DNA of 64,000 nucleotides from a virus, in IMG/VR virus record IMGVR_UViG_3300042691_021282, positions 31,481 to 95,480 of that record. One strand, given 5' to 3'. Under the pieces are notes generated by a model. It saw only the letters and a list, made by a program, of their open reading frames with translations. It had not been told where the DNA came from and searched no databases. Below are positions 21,137 to 28,715 of the stretch, piece after piece; positions within the stretch are counted from its first letter, which is position 1; every line of letters starts with the position of its first letter. The position numbers and the translations under genes were made by a program.

Positions 21137-23053
21137 TTACTTTCTTATAAATTCCCGTGTAGTATAACTAGATGATGTTTTATATATTGACCCAGAAACA
21201 TCCGATCCGGAAGAAATAGTATCCACAATCATATCTACATTACTATTTTCAATATCTAATTGCAAATATAGGTCCTGAAGACCAATAATATCATTTGAAT
21301 ACGGAGTAACTGATATTTCTATAATTGGTTCATTTGATTTTTGTTTTGAAGTTGATATTAGATTTGTTGGAAAGATTATAATTTCTCCTTTTTCATAATT
21401 TATTGTCCCTGCATTGTTATTTACAATTATTGGAGTTGATGTCTCTGTATCAATACGGAAAAATATTATAGTTCCGTTCTTTAAATTTGAATTTGGAATA
21501 TCAGAAAGATATAAGTCATAATTATATCCATTCAATCTAAATCCAGAAGATTTTATATTATAACCCTTCGAATCATTAATATTAAATTGGTTTCCAAAAC
21601 AAATTTCATATTCTGAGAATTGACCTAAAACTGCTCTTAGATCTCTTCTCATTACTATATTAGTAATGTTTGATGTTATTGATCTATCAGTCTCATCAAT
21701 TACTTTTAAGAATTTACTATATTTAAATCTAGCACCATATTTATTTAACTCTGATGAATCCGAGTATTTAATTATATTGTTAATGACTCTTGTTTGAAGT
21801 TTACTTGAAGATTGTGATAGATTAGTATTATAGTAGACTGAAGAGTCAAATTCAATATAGAGATATTTTAAATCTACTATTTCAGTTACAATACCAGCAA
21901 CACTGTATTTTCTTAGTAGATTTTTTAGATTTTCCTTAATAGAATTTGCAAGAAAATCTCCGGAAATTGGTTTTATTGCGATGAAAACTTTTCCATATTT
22001 AGGAGGATCAAGTTCCTCTCCCCCAAATACAGAAACAGACTCTGCTTCTGGATATAAAGAAGCAACAATGGTTTCATAATCTTCGGTTGTTACTGCTCTT
22101 TTCTGTGAGGAGTATAAACGAGGAGCAAACTTACGAATAGACTCTACGGATTCAATTTCTCTTCCTCCCTGAGAAGGAGAATTTGAAGTAATTAATGATA
22201 TTCCAGTGGAAACAATTCTACCATTATTATCAAATAATCTACCACTAAAATTGAATGATGTTATTCCATTGGCACTTTCACCACCATTACTTACTACGTG
22301 ATATACTTCAACGATATTATTGTTATCTAATTTCTTACCAAAAATTCCATCACCAAAAACAATCTCATATCTTTGATCTTCTATTTCTTTGATAAAGAAA
22401 ACTCTAGATTCAGCATCTACAGCACAAAAATCCGTACAAATGTTAAATTTTCTAATTACAGTACTTTCAAAAGAATTTCTTACTTCAACAACTATTGATG
22501 ATGTGTCAATATTTGCATTTGAAAGAATAAATCTTTGATTTTTATTATTGCTGTCTACAACAAATCTCTCAAGTAAATAAGTTCCTTCATATACATCAAT
22601 ATTTTCAAAAAAAGCAATATTATTTGTAACTGGAACTGTAATATCGTTTAAAATTGAAAATGTGTAACTCTGAGACCCAAAATTATTTGAAGAGGAACAC
22701 ACTGTACCTCTCTGTAAAGTAATTGTTTTTGGATTTGTAGTGAAATTCGAGGTATCTATAAAAAATGATATATTTGCCTTTGCTGATGTTTTAGATCTTG
22801 GAACATAACCAATATGTCCTGCAAGAGAAACAACGTTTTCTCTAAGAGTTGCACTATCAATAAAGACCTCATTGCTAATCATATTAGCATTGTATGAGGA
22901 AATATATGTATTATATGCAAGAAGGTCTATGATTGTTGAAAGATTTGAACCTTCAAAGTCATAGTCAGTAAAATTTGAATTAGATCTTAGATATTCTCTA
23001 AGAGAACTTTTTATTTGATCGAAATCTAAATTGGTAAAATTAACTAATGCCAT
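21137..23053 (-). CDS. gp6: gp6-like baseplate wedge protein (baseplate J family)
   Basis: The 638-residue length and the region around residues 290-460 (a REIESVESIRKFAPRLYSSQ motif, then AVTTEDYETIVASLYP) are typical of gp6/baseplate J proteins, which form the inner ring of the contractile baseplate. It follows gp25 by one base and precedes the giant gene by one base, so the block is a single operon. The N-terminus (LDFDQIKSSLREYLRSN) is the usual cyanophage gp6 start. Nothing looks broken. Confidence 0.92.
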   Translation of the reverse strand: MALVNFTNLDFDQIKSSLREYLRSNSNFTDYDFEGSNLSTIIDLLAYNTYISSYNANMISNEVFIDSATLRENVVSLAGHIGYVPRSKTSAKANISFFIDTSNFTTNPKTITLQRGTVCSSSNNFGSQSYTFSILNDITVPVTNNIAFFENIDVYEGTYLLERFVVDSNNKNQRFILSNANIDTSSIVVEVRNSFESTVIRKFNICTDFCAVDAESRVFFIKEIEDQRYEIVFGDGIFGKKLDNNNIVEVYHVVSNGGESANGITSFNFSGRLFDNNGRIVSTGISLITSNSPSQGGREIESVESIRKFAPRLYSSQKRAVTTEDYETIVASLYPEAESVSVFGGEELDPPKYGKVFIAIKPISGDFLANSIKENLKNLLRKYSVAGIVTEIVDLKYLYIEFDSSVYYNTNLSQSSSKLQTRVINNIIKYSDSSELNKYGARFKYSKFLKVIDETDRSITSNITNIVMRRDLRAVLGQFSEYEICFGNQFNINDSKGYNIKSSGFRLNGYNYDLYLSDIPNSNLKNGTIIFFRIDTETSTPIIVNNNAGTINYEKGEIIIFPTNLISTSKQKSNEPIIEISVTPYSNDIIGLQDLYLQLDIENSNVDMIVDTISSGSDVSGSIYKTSSSYTTREFIRK

Positions 23054-23455
23054 TTATCGTGTTGGCTGTAGTGCAAATGTTAGTTGTTGAGGTAAAACAT
23101 CAATTCCAACTATTCTATATGTAATTGTTACATTAAATTCATTTTCATCATAATTTGGTGTTACTTCTACATTAATAAGTCTAACTCTTGGCTCATACTT
23201 ATTAATAGTATCTCTAATTTCATCCTCAATAATTGATGCGGAAACTGCATCCATATTTTCAAAAAGTTGTCTACTTACTCTTGAACCTAGGTTTGGATTA
23301 AAAAATCTTTCACCAGGAAGAGTAAAGACTAAATTGCGAATAGAACGGGAAATAGCGGTTTCATTTTTAAGACCAATAAGGTCATAATTTACAGGGTTAA
23401 CCTGAAAAGTCATACTTATGTCTTTGAAACCCTTACTTACCCGTTCTACAGGCAT
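23054..23455 (-). CDS. gp25: gp25-like baseplate wedge protein
   Basis: This 133-residue protein belongs to the GPW/gp25 family. It has the AISRSIRNLVFTLPGERFFNP block near residues 33-53 and a C-terminal strand region around an EPRVRLINVEV segment. In T4 it helps connect the baseplate to the tail sheath. It is the first gene of the gp25-gp6-giant-gp8 series, behind an AATAAATA late-type promoter at 23477-23484. Confidence 0.93.
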   Translation of the reverse strand: MPVERVSKGFKDISMTFQVNPVNYDLIGLKNETAISRSIRNLVFTLPGERFFNPNLGSRVSRQLFENMDAVSASIIEDEIRDTINKYEPRVRLINVEVTPNYDENEFNVTITYRIVGIDVLPQQLTFALQPTR

Positions 23456-23476
23456 AAAAAATTAATAAATCTATCT

Positions 23477-23484
23477 TATTTATT
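23477..23484 (-). promoter_or_regulatory. late-type promoter (AATAAATA) for gp25
   Basis: AATAAATA on the minus strand lies 21 bases upstream of the gp25 ATG, overlapping the end of the preceding small gene. It is one base off the T4 late consensus, so this is a moderate call. Confidence 0.5.
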
Positions 23485-23644
23485 ATGGTTTTTTTGATTC
23501 ATAAAGAGGTTCAGTTCCATACTCCCAATCATCATAGTCATCATCATTACGAATTTTCTCGTGAATTTCGTTTTGAACTTCAAAATTATGCTTTTTTGGT
23601 GTTAAATCATCATTAAAGATTTCTCTAAGCATTTTTTGATCCAT
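23483..23644 (-). CDS. small acidic protein upstream of gp25
   Basis: A 53-residue ORF (MDQKMLREIFNDDL to YESKKP) sits in the gap between gp25 and the 215-residue gene, which ends only 3 bases upstream. It is acidic, with an Asp-rich stretch near residues 34-39. I do not recognise a family. Tight packing with both neighbours and codon use like theirs support it as real. Confidence 0.7.
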   Translation of the reverse strand: MDQKMLREIFNDDLTPKKHNFEVQNEIHEKIRNDDDYDDWEYGTEPLYESKKP

Positions 23645-23647
23645 TTT

Positions 23648-24295
23648 TTACTCCTGATTCGTTAAATCAGAACTTTTTACGGGGTTCCTATCCCGTTTAT
23701 CAATGTAAAATCCCTTTCTTAAGTAATCTTCATCAGTTATAAACTCCAAATCATCAGTTTTTATTTGATTTTCTCCTTTCCAAAGAGGAAAAGCAACAGA
23801 ATTTCCGAATCTAAAGTCAGGATTTTGTCTAAAATGCACCTCTATGAGGTTATTATTAATAAATTCGCAATTAATCCACTCATAATTACCTTTTAAACTA
23901 TTTAATATTGAAGGAAAGTTGATGTCTCGATCAATTTTGGACCATTTTTTCCATTTATACAATGGATCTTGAGAGTTTCTTTCACCTAAAACAACTAATC
24001 TTGGTATTTTTTGAAAAAAATCGACACTTAAATGCTCTCCAACAAAAATTTCACACCAAAATTCTGATGGATGTAAATGATCTGTAGATTTATCAATCCA
24101 TTCTATACGAGAAAATCGACTCATACCGAGTAAATTGATACTTGGTCGAACTATATAATGACCTGGATGTGGAACGGGGCATCCTGTAGGTCCACAGAGA
24201 TGCCCCAAACGACGATTTAGAAATAGTTTATTGTAAACCCATAGATCTTCTTCGAGAATTGAATTCCATTCATCTACTGGATCTGAGTAGTACAT
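23648..24295 (-). CDS. conserved cyanophage protein near gp25, unknown function
   Basis: A 215-residue protein (MYYSDPVDEWNSILEEDLW) with a CGPTGCPVPHPG stretch near residues 34-45 and many aromatic residues. Its position just before gp25 is where T4-like cyanophages often place baseplate genes such as gp53, so a virion role is plausible, but I see no recognisable gp53 motif. It overlaps the end of the preceding gene by 22 bases, suggesting translational coupling. Confidence 0.75.
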   Translation of the reverse strand: MYYSDPVDEWNSILEEDLWVYNKLFLNRRLGHLCGPTGCPVPHPGHYIVRPSINLLGMSRFSRIEWIDKSTDHLHPSEFWCEIFVGEHLSVDFFQKIPRLVVLGERNSQDPLYKWKKWSKIDRDINFPSILNSLKGNYEWINCEFINNNLIEVHFRQNPDFRFGNSVAFPLWKGENQIKTDDLEFITDEDYLRKGFYIDKRDRNPVKSSDLTNQE

Positions 24296-24501
24296 GAGTT
24301 GAATCCTGATGGGTTGTTTCTATGTAATGTATAATTTTTTTGAATTCGTATGTCGGAATTTTTAAATGTCCAACATTCACCATTACTATCTAGAAAAACA
24401 ACCCATTCAAGATCATGTTCTTGAGATCTATCAATTACAAAAAAAGCCCAACCATTACCCTTTGGAGTAATAACTGGGATTTGAGGATTTAATTGTATCA
24501 T
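24274..24501 (-). CDS. small conserved cyanophage protein
   Basis: A 75-residue protein starting MIQLNPQIPVITPKGNGWAF. The pattern of a strand-rich core with DLEWVVFLDSNGECWTF suggests a small beta domain. It overlaps the next gene by 22 bases and belongs to the gene run leading into the baseplate operon. Function is unknown. Confidence 0.75.
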   Translation of the reverse strand: MIQLNPQIPVITPKGNGWAFFVIDRSQEHDLEWVVFLDSNGECWTFKNSDIRIQKNYTLHRNNPSGFNSCTTQIQ

Positions 24502-24507
24502 AAAGGA

Positions 24508-24648
24508 TTATTTACCTTGTCCCCTATATTTCTTCTTACGTCCATTACGAGAAGTAGCACTGAGTAATGTACGAGGAGAACGTCCTTGACGAGTTTTCTT
24601 AGGTGCTCCGGGTTCAAACAGAGTCTTATTAGATCCACCTTTAGCCAT
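24508..24648 (-). CDS. 46-residue basic cyanophage protein (MAKGGSNKTLFEPG family)
   Basis: A short, strongly basic protein with the MAKGGSNKTLFEPGAPKKTR start and a KKKYRGQGK end, a sequence I know from many T4-like cyanophage genomes in this neighbourhood. It is Arg/Lys/Gly/Ser rich with no hydrophobic core, so it may bind nucleic acid or a virion partner. Function has not been recognised. It fills the gap between the glycosyltransferase-like gene and the 75-residue gene. Confidence 0.85.
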   Translation of the reverse strand: MAKGGSNKTLFEPGAPKKTRQGRSPRTLLSATSRNGRKKKYRGQGK

Positions 24649-24668
24649 AAATTACCTCCAAAATAAAA

Positions 24669-25436
24669 TCAAATAATACGAGTTTTCTCATGTCCAACTC
24701 TGATACGAGGATCGCACCAGATTTCAAAACCTGCCTCTTTTGCATCAAGACAGAATGATACATCTTCTCCGCACATATCCTGAACTGCACCAGATTCAAA
24801 GACTTGCATCTTAGGAGCAAACCAAGGATATTCAAGATTCTCAAAGACACCGTTCTTAATCAGAACCCAACCAAAACCAGTGTAGTCAACTGTGAAAGGC
24901 TTTCTACGCTTGGAGATTGATTCCACGGTTTCATGATTCATCACACCACCGTTTTTACGGAAATCATCTTCCTCTAACCAATGTGCGACAGATGTTGTGA
25001 CACCATCTTCGGTTGCATACCAACCTGCAACAATTTCTTTCTCATCTCCTTCAGCAGGAAGAGCAACATCACAGAGTTGCCAGAATTTGTTAGAATCAAA
25101 AACAATGTCACTATCAATCCAGAGTTGATAATCATAGTTTAGTTTACCATCCCAAGGAATTTGTTTGGGACCACGAAGTACATTTGCCCCAAGAACCTTA
25201 CAACGGGCAAAGTTCACCATTGATGAGTAATCTTGAGAAATCTGAATACTCATTCCGTTTTGTACAAGGTCAAAACAGAGTTGTACAAATGCTTTGAGAA
25301 AAATGAAAGAACAACCACGACCTGGAAGACAGAATACAATTGACTTCCCTTTCATTCTTTCTTTGATTGCATCAATATCCCATTCTTGTTCTTTGGGTTT
25401 TGGTGCTGTTGCTTTTACTGTAAATCCTTTTGCCAT
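24669..25436 (-). CDS. glycosyltransferase-like protein (GT-A type)
   Basis: A 255-residue protein with a WIDSDIVF motif at residues 106-113, the place where GT-A glycosyltransferases carry the metal-binding DxD. An early strand with CLPGRG (36-41) and a later GEDVSFCLDAKEAGFEIWCDP segment, the usual acceptor-side acidic motif of family 2 type enzymes, support this. It could modify virion or host glycans, but substrate and activity are not visible. It is common in T4-like cyanophages near the baseplate genes. A weak late-type box (CTAAATA) lies about 40 bases upstream. Confidence 0.65.
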   Translation of the reverse strand: MAKGFTVKATAPKPKEQEWDIDAIKERMKGKSIVFCLPGRGCSFIFLKAFVQLCFDLVQNGMSIQISQDYSSMVNFARCKVLGANVLRGPKQIPWDGKLNYDYQLWIDSDIVFDSNKFWQLCDVALPAEGDEKEIVAGWYATEDGVTTSVAHWLEEDDFRKNGGVMNHETVESISKRRKPFTVDYTGFGWVLIKNGVFENLEYPWFAPKMQVFESGAVQDMCGEDVSFCLDAKEAGFEIWCDPRIRVGHEKTRII

Positions 25437-25484
25437 AAGTTAAATTAACCTTCAGATCAATTTTATCGTCCTATTTAGTATTTG

Positions 25485-25685
25485 TCAATATGAGGCATTT
25501 TGTGCTATGAGTCTATTGACAGTCACTTCTTCATATTGTAAATCTTCCTTTGAAATATTCGCACCTAATAAGTCAACCATTCTGTGCAGCATATCCCAGG
25601 TCTCAGAGAATTTGTTCTCTGGTAAACTGTGATAAATGCACCGATCCTTTGCGTAGATGTGATATAATTTTTCAGTATTTTCCAT
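25485..25685 (-). CDS. small hypothetical protein
   Basis: A 66-residue protein (MENTEKLYHIYAKDRCIYHSL) resembling short cyanophage proteins with a KLYHIYAKD start and a central helix. No catalytic motif is visible. It lies between a membrane protein gene and the glycosyltransferase-like gene, same strand. Confidence 0.65.
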   Translation of the reverse strand: MENTEKLYHIYAKDRCIYHSLPENKFSETWDMLHRMVDLLGANISKEDLQYEEVTVNRLIAQNASY

Positions 25686-25706
25686 AAAATTTTTTCCGGA
25701 ATTTTT

Positions 25707-25904
25707 TTATTTCGTCAATGCATTATATATTACCACTATGAGAATTCCGAGGGGGACTCCGATAATTCTAAACATTTTTCCAGGATATCGTATTAACCAT
25801 CCCGCAAAGACTACCTTCCAGAAATTCCAATAGGGGGGTTTTCTTTTCATCTTATAGGTCCGGAAAAATTTTATGAGAGTGATATTTAGAGGTCGATTTG
25901 TCAC
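25707..25904 (-). CDS. small membrane protein
   Basis: A 65-residue protein with one clear transmembrane segment near the C-terminus (IIGVPLGILIVVIYNAL) and a basic, aromatic N-terminal half. The ATG choice is uncertain; MKRKPPYWNFW at residue 19 could be the true start because it follows a purine-rich stretch. It is the first gene downstream of the promoter-rich region. Confidence 0.5.
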   Translation of the reverse strand: MTNRPLNITLIKFFRTYKMKRKPPYWNFWKVVFAGWLIRYPGKMFRIIGVPLGILIVVIYNALTK

Positions 25905-26024
25905 CTCTGTAGGTTAGGGTAGTTTGGGTTTTTATATACGGGGGGCAACGGCAACGCAAAATATAAACAATAACAAACAACATCAAATAACTGCTATAAC
26001 GAATAACAAACTGACAACGAATAA

Positions 26025-26053
26025 AGTATAGTTATTCGTCTATTTTACATCAA
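26025..26053 (-). promoter_or_regulatory. sigma70-type promoter
   Basis: On the minus strand TTGATG is followed after 17 bases by TATACT. It points at the small genes 25904 and below. Confidence 0.6.
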
Positions 26054-26130
26054 CTGCCCCCATCTTCTAGTGTATTATAATACATCAGTGCAGTTGTTTA
26101 TACTGCCAACACGAACATTTCCACGATATA

Positions 26131-26159
26131 ATTATATTTTACACCATTCTTTATATCAA
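26131..26159 (-). promoter_or_regulatory. sigma70-type promoter
   Basis: On the minus strand TTGATA is followed after 17 bases by a perfect TATAAT. The -35 sits in the same GGCAGTTGAT repeat as the promoter at 26025-26053. Confidence 0.65.
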
Positions 26160-26263
26160 CTGCCAGCACATTGTCGATAAAATCTAAACAACTGACACGA
26201 AGAATGTATAAAGAACGACGCAAAGTATAATTATATCAACTGAAAGTACTGATAGTATTACTA

Positions 26264-26431
26264 TTACCAGGGCACAGAGAGGTCTTCTACATAACTCTTG
26301 ACTGATTCATTATGCTCAAGTTCAAAGAGTTTCTTCCAATCAATCTGATGAGGGTCGAAATCACCCAGAACGTCAAGTTCTAACGTGATACGATACTTAT
26401 TCTTTTGTGCTAAGAGGTACGAACTAGCCAT
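26264..26431 (-). CDS. small conserved cyanophage protein (55 aa)
   Basis: The ORF encodes MASSYLLAQKNKYRITLELDV to DLSVPW. It resembles short cyanophage proteins with KYRxTLELDVL, an HQIDWxKLFEL core and an ESVxSYVEDL end. Function is unknown. It is the only gene inside the promoter array; the strong TTGACA promoter at 26464-26492 ends 33 bases before its ATG, so it is probably an early gene. Confidence 0.8.
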   Translation of the reverse strand: MASSYLLAQKNKYRITLELDVLGDFDPHQIDWKKLFELEHNESVKSYVEDLSVPW

Positions 26432-26463
26432 AAGTCGATGAGAAGAACTAACTGCTTAACGTT

Positions 26464-26492
26464 ATCCTACCAGGAATTATATCCCCTGTCAA
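26464..26492 (-). promoter_or_regulatory. strong sigma70-type promoter
   Basis: A consensus TTGACA is followed after 17 bases by TAGGAT on the minus strand, 33 bases upstream of the ATG at 26431. Confidence 0.75.
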
Positions 26493-26535
26493 GTGTTATA
26501 TCTTACACGAACTCATAGACACAACGAATCAACCC

Positions 26536-26564
26536 CTTATAAACACTTCTTTATAAAAGGTCAA
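26536..26564 (-). promoter_or_regulatory. sigma70-type promoter
   Basis: On the minus strand TTGACC is followed after 17 bases by TATAAG, one repeat unit upstream of the 26464 promoter. Confidence 0.6.
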
Positions 26565-26588
26565 AGTCTATTCTTATAAACGAATTCT

Positions 26589-26617
26589 ATTATACACGAA
26601 TCAATCACAAAAGTCAA
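26589..26617 (-). promoter_or_regulatory. sigma70-type promoter
   Basis: On the minus strand TTGACT is followed after exactly 17 bases by TATAAT. The spacer ends in ATTCGTG, the complement of the repeated ACGAAT word. Confidence 0.7.
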
Positions 26618-26729
26618 TCTTGTTCTATGCTTATATGTGAAAATCTCATACGAAGCATATCTAATCACGAATGAACTTTGTGATGATAATGCGTAGTGCT
26701 CTTCTATTATAAGAAAGCATACGAAATCT

Positions 26730-26758
26730 ATCTAATCACGAATGAACTTTTAATTCAA
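26730..26758 (-). promoter_or_regulatory. possible sigma70-type promoter in repeat unit
   Basis: On the minus strand TTGAAT is followed after 17 bases by TTAGAT, with the same ATTCGTG word before the -10. Weaker than its neighbours. A second TATAAT at 26706-26711 overlaps downstream. Confidence 0.45.
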
Positions 26759-26820
26759 TTTATAATATAATGATTATGTGATAATATTATACATCAATTA
26801 TCTAATAACGAATGAACTTT

Positions 26821-27058
26821 TTATACTATAAACAATAATCATTACTGAAAGTAGCAGAGATTTCTATTTGTCCTGTGCGAAAGACTTATCTCATCAGGTG
26901 AACTGCCTATTGTGCTCTCTTGGAATAGAAATTTACTTTAAGTTCAATCCTAATTATTGTATTTCATACTCGGTTATTTATATACTTAATATTCAATTAT
27001 ATACAATTATCAGGGTTTTATGATATTTATCAATACTGGGTATTTGATAAATATAATG
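26821..27058. other. non-coding stretch with AT-rich palindrome
   Basis: No gene is seen. It contains an imperfect inverted repeat (TTTCTATT near 26863 and AATAGAAA near 26924) that could fold into a long-stem RNA. A strong palindrome with arms 27022-27033 and 27044-27055 gives a GATAAATA late-type box on each strand, so it may act as a bidirectional late promoter. Confidence 0.5.
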
Positions 27059-27146
27059 TCTGTTTGGGTTGCACTTTACAGACGGGGAGCAGAGTTAGAT
27101 TCTCTCTGCTCCCTTTAATATAAATAACTTCTGCAACCCAAACAGA
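27059..27146 (+). promoter_or_regulatory. structured late leader (outer inverted repeat plus hairpin)
   Basis: A perfect 15-base inverted repeat (27059-27073 with 27132-27146) encloses a 10-bp stem hairpin (27085-27094 with 27104-27113) and the late promoter at 27119-27126. The 3' arm ends 6 bases before the ATG at 27153, so pairing in read-through RNA could hide the ribosome site while late transcripts, starting inside, would lack the 5' arm. The four homing endonuclease genes have the same layout. Confidence 0.8.
27119..27126 (+). promoter_or_regulatory. T4-type late promoter TATAAATA
   Basis: A perfect late consensus on the plus strand, 26 bases before the ATG at 27153 and between the hairpin and the 3' arm of the leader. 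Confidence 0.85.
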
Positions 27147-27152
27147 ACAGAT

Positions 27153-27725
27153 ATGGAACACTTTAACTGTAAAAAGTTAAATGAAGTCTTTAATGTTGAT
27201 GGATTAGATTATATCCAAATAGAGGACATTAAAAAAGAATTCAATTCAATCTCCACTTTCAATCTCAATCGTAAAAAAGGAATTGGAGATATTATTAAAA
27301 ATAAAACAGAAATATTAAAAATATCAAAAAGTGATACTGAAGATATAATCTATCAAAAAGAGAAAACTAAAGATAATACCATCAATTCTATAAATGAATG
27401 GATTGATAATACTTTTGCTGAGTTATTAAAACAACAAAGCAATCTTCTAACTCATTTAGAATGGAAAAACACACAGATAAAGAAACTTGAAAAACTTCCT
27501 TTAAGTGAATATAAAAAGATTAGAGAAAGTTTTATTGATTTTATTAGTTCTATGGACTGTGAATTAGAAGAAAAACTATGTCAAAACAAAGTAATTGAAA
27601 ATAAAAGCATTAACGAAATCAACTTAGAGAAAAGAAAAGAGAATATAAGGGCACAAGTAAAAAATCAAAAAAGTAATCTTAAGGATGATAAGAAACTACC
27701 GGACTTTTCTAACTTTATACTTTAG
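27153..27725 (+). CDS. orphan plus-strand protein, unknown, homing-gene-like leader
   Basis: A 190-residue, Lys/Glu/Asn-rich protein, and the only clear plus-strand gene in the window. I do not recognise a family. Residues about 75-150 look largely helical, with heptad-like spacing (FAELLKQQSNLLTHLEW and following), and the C-terminal third is strongly charged. No GIY-YIG or HNH motif is visible. Its leader is organised exactly like those of the four homing endonuclease genes, so it may be a mobile or formerly mobile gene. Base composition is more AT-rich than its minus-strand neighbours. It is probably late-expressed. Confidence 0.75.
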   Translation: MEHFNCKKLNEVFNVDGLDYIQIEDIKKEFNSISTFNLNRKKGIGDIIKNKTEILKISKSDTEDIIYQKEKTKDNTINSINEWIDNTFAELLKQQSNLLTHLEWKNTQIKKLEKLPLSEYKKIRESFIDFISSMDCELEEKLCQNKVIENKSINEINLEKRKENIRAQVKNQKSNLKDDKKLPDFSNFIL

Positions 27726-28113
27726 GATGGCAATTCAGTACTATGACCCCTGAGAGAGTTTATGAGTGCCTTACAGGGGCATACAGAAGTGTCTGGTGAA
27801 GTGTTATATGAATGTCTGGGAGTGTGTTATAAGATATAACAGAAGTGTGATATTGTTATAATGTGGGGTGTGGGGGTTTTTTATGTGTCCTGGGGGTACT
27901 TGACTTTTGTGCGGAGATGTGATAGAGTGCGGGCTAAGATCACAAGACCCAGACGCATTTAATTGATTATAAGAATCAAGGTCTAGAAGGGTTTATAGAA
28001 CATAAGAATCAAGACCTAGAAGGCATTAGTCATCAAATCAACACAAAGAGATAAAACAGTAATATATGTTTTTTAATACGTTTTTTAATATAACGTTATT
28101 GTTATACTTTCAT
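27726..28113. other. convergent intergenic region
   Basis: This lies between the ends of the plus-strand gene and the leftmost gene of the accessory block. I see no coding ORF. It holds a near-identical 22-bp direct repeat (27969-27990 and 28002-28023, ATAAGAATCAAG then a few differences then CTAGAAGG) and a small TATAAC-GTTATA stem near 28093 that could end minus-strand transcripts. Confidence 0.5.
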
Positions 28114-28272
28114 TCAATCATCTCCAAAATTGTTCACAACAAAATCTTCCAACGTCTTTAATTCATCTTCATTCATAGAGGAAACATACTCATCAATGAT
28201 TGTAAACATTAAATCATTATCTTCAAGACACTTTTCTTGAAGAATCTCAATCAGTTGGTAGGTAGTAGTCAT
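28114..28272 (-). CDS. small acidic protein (52 aa)
   Basis: I chose the start MTTTYQLIEILQEKCLEDND at 28272, two bases after the stop of the upstream gene, instead of a longer frame inside that gene. The protein is acidic and helical (EYVSSMNEDELKTLEDFV). It is the last gene of the small-gene operon that runs from about 30.4 kb. Function unknown. Confidence 0.6.
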   Translation of the reverse strand: MTTTYQLIEILQEKCLEDNDLMFTIIDEYVSSMNEDELKTLEDFVVNNFGDD

Positions 28273-28273
28273 T

Positions 28274-28471
28274 TCAGTTGCAATCGTAATTGTTAATAAT
28301 ACGACGAGCAAACTTCATAAAGTCGTATGAAGTTAAAGCACGATCATCATAACCATCCAGCATATCTGTTTGGTTGTAAGTATTCACAATCAACAGACAA
28401 GCATCATACAGTGCTGCTTGATGTTCTTCTTCAGAATGAAAAGAGATTGCATTGTAAGATGGAAGAGTCAT
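28274..28471 (-). CDS. small hypothetical protein (65 aa)
   Basis: The start MTLPSYNAISFHSEEEHQAA at 28471 follows a GGAGG ribosome site that lies within the end of the preceding gene, so the pair is probably translationally coupled. Longer in-frame starts fall inside the upstream gene. No known domain seen. Confidence 0.6.
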   Translation of the reverse strand: MTLPSYNAISFHSEEEHQAALYDACLLIVNTYNQTDMLDGYDDRALTSYDFMKFARRIINNYDCN

Positions 28472-28475
28472 TTTA

Positions 28476-28715
28476 TCAACCTCCACCATAAACATAGGAT
28501 ACAACTTCTTCCTTCTCGTAAGGAACATTCTCAATCACTTTAATTCCTGCAACATCAAACTCATTTTGCCTTTCCTGTTTAGTATAATTACTGTCATCAT
28601 CACATGTAAATTCTTTCATAAAAACTTGTTCGCAACGTTGTAGAGATTCAGCAGCAATTACACACATTCCTGCAGTGTAATCATAAAGAACATCATTGAT
28701 GATATAAAGATTCAT
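28476..28715 (-). CDS. small hypothetical protein (79 aa)
   Basis: MNLYIINDVLYDYTAGMCVI suggests a compact strand-rich N-terminus; the middle (AESLQRCEQVFMKEFTCDD) looks helical. The protein resembles small cyanophage proteins thought to bind partners, but no family is recognised. Its ATG overlaps the stop of the 29-residue gene upstream (ATGA). Confidence 0.65.
   Translation of the reverse strand: MNLYIINDVLYDYTAGMCVIAAESLQRCEQVFMKEFTCDDDSNYTKQERQNEFDVAGIKVIENVPYEKEEVVSYVYGGG

Larger units (their letters stand above)
25905..26263. other. promoter-rich non-coding stretch
   Basis: No convincing gene is seen. Read on the minus strand it repeats GGCAGTTGATRTAAA-like blocks, two of which place TTGATA/TTGATG exactly 17 bases before TATAAT/TATACT (listed separately). 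Pairs of ACGA(A) words 12-18 bases apart also occur at 25999/26017, 26111/26123 and 26197/26215, as in the array further right. Confidence 0.6.
26507..26820. repeat. about 71-bp periodic repeat array
   Basis: ACGAA words occur in pairs about 17 bases apart at 26507/26524, 26580/26596, 26650/26667, 26721/26738 and a single one at 26808, giving a 70-73 bp period. The last three units share the 22-mer-like core CTAATCACGAATGAACTTT at 26661-26679, 26732-26750 and (with AATAACG) 26802-26820. On the minus strand the cores lie between -35 and -10 like sequences, so the repeat unit is probably a duplicated promoter. Confidence 0.75.

Noticed and set aside
24641-24850. 69-codon minus-strand ORF overlapping the glycosyltransferase-like gene
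   Set aside because: Shadow frame inside a conserved gene.
26858-26935. Possible hammerhead ribozyme on the minus strand (CTGATGAG)
   Set aside because: The CTGATGAG core is present but the matching GAAA and stem II are not in the right places; the surrounding inverted repeat is imperfect.
25905-28113. CRISPR-like array from the 71-bp periodic repeats
   Set aside because: Repeat cores are imperfect, the interval is promoter-like AT-rich sequence and no Cas gene is near; the pattern fits duplicated promoters.
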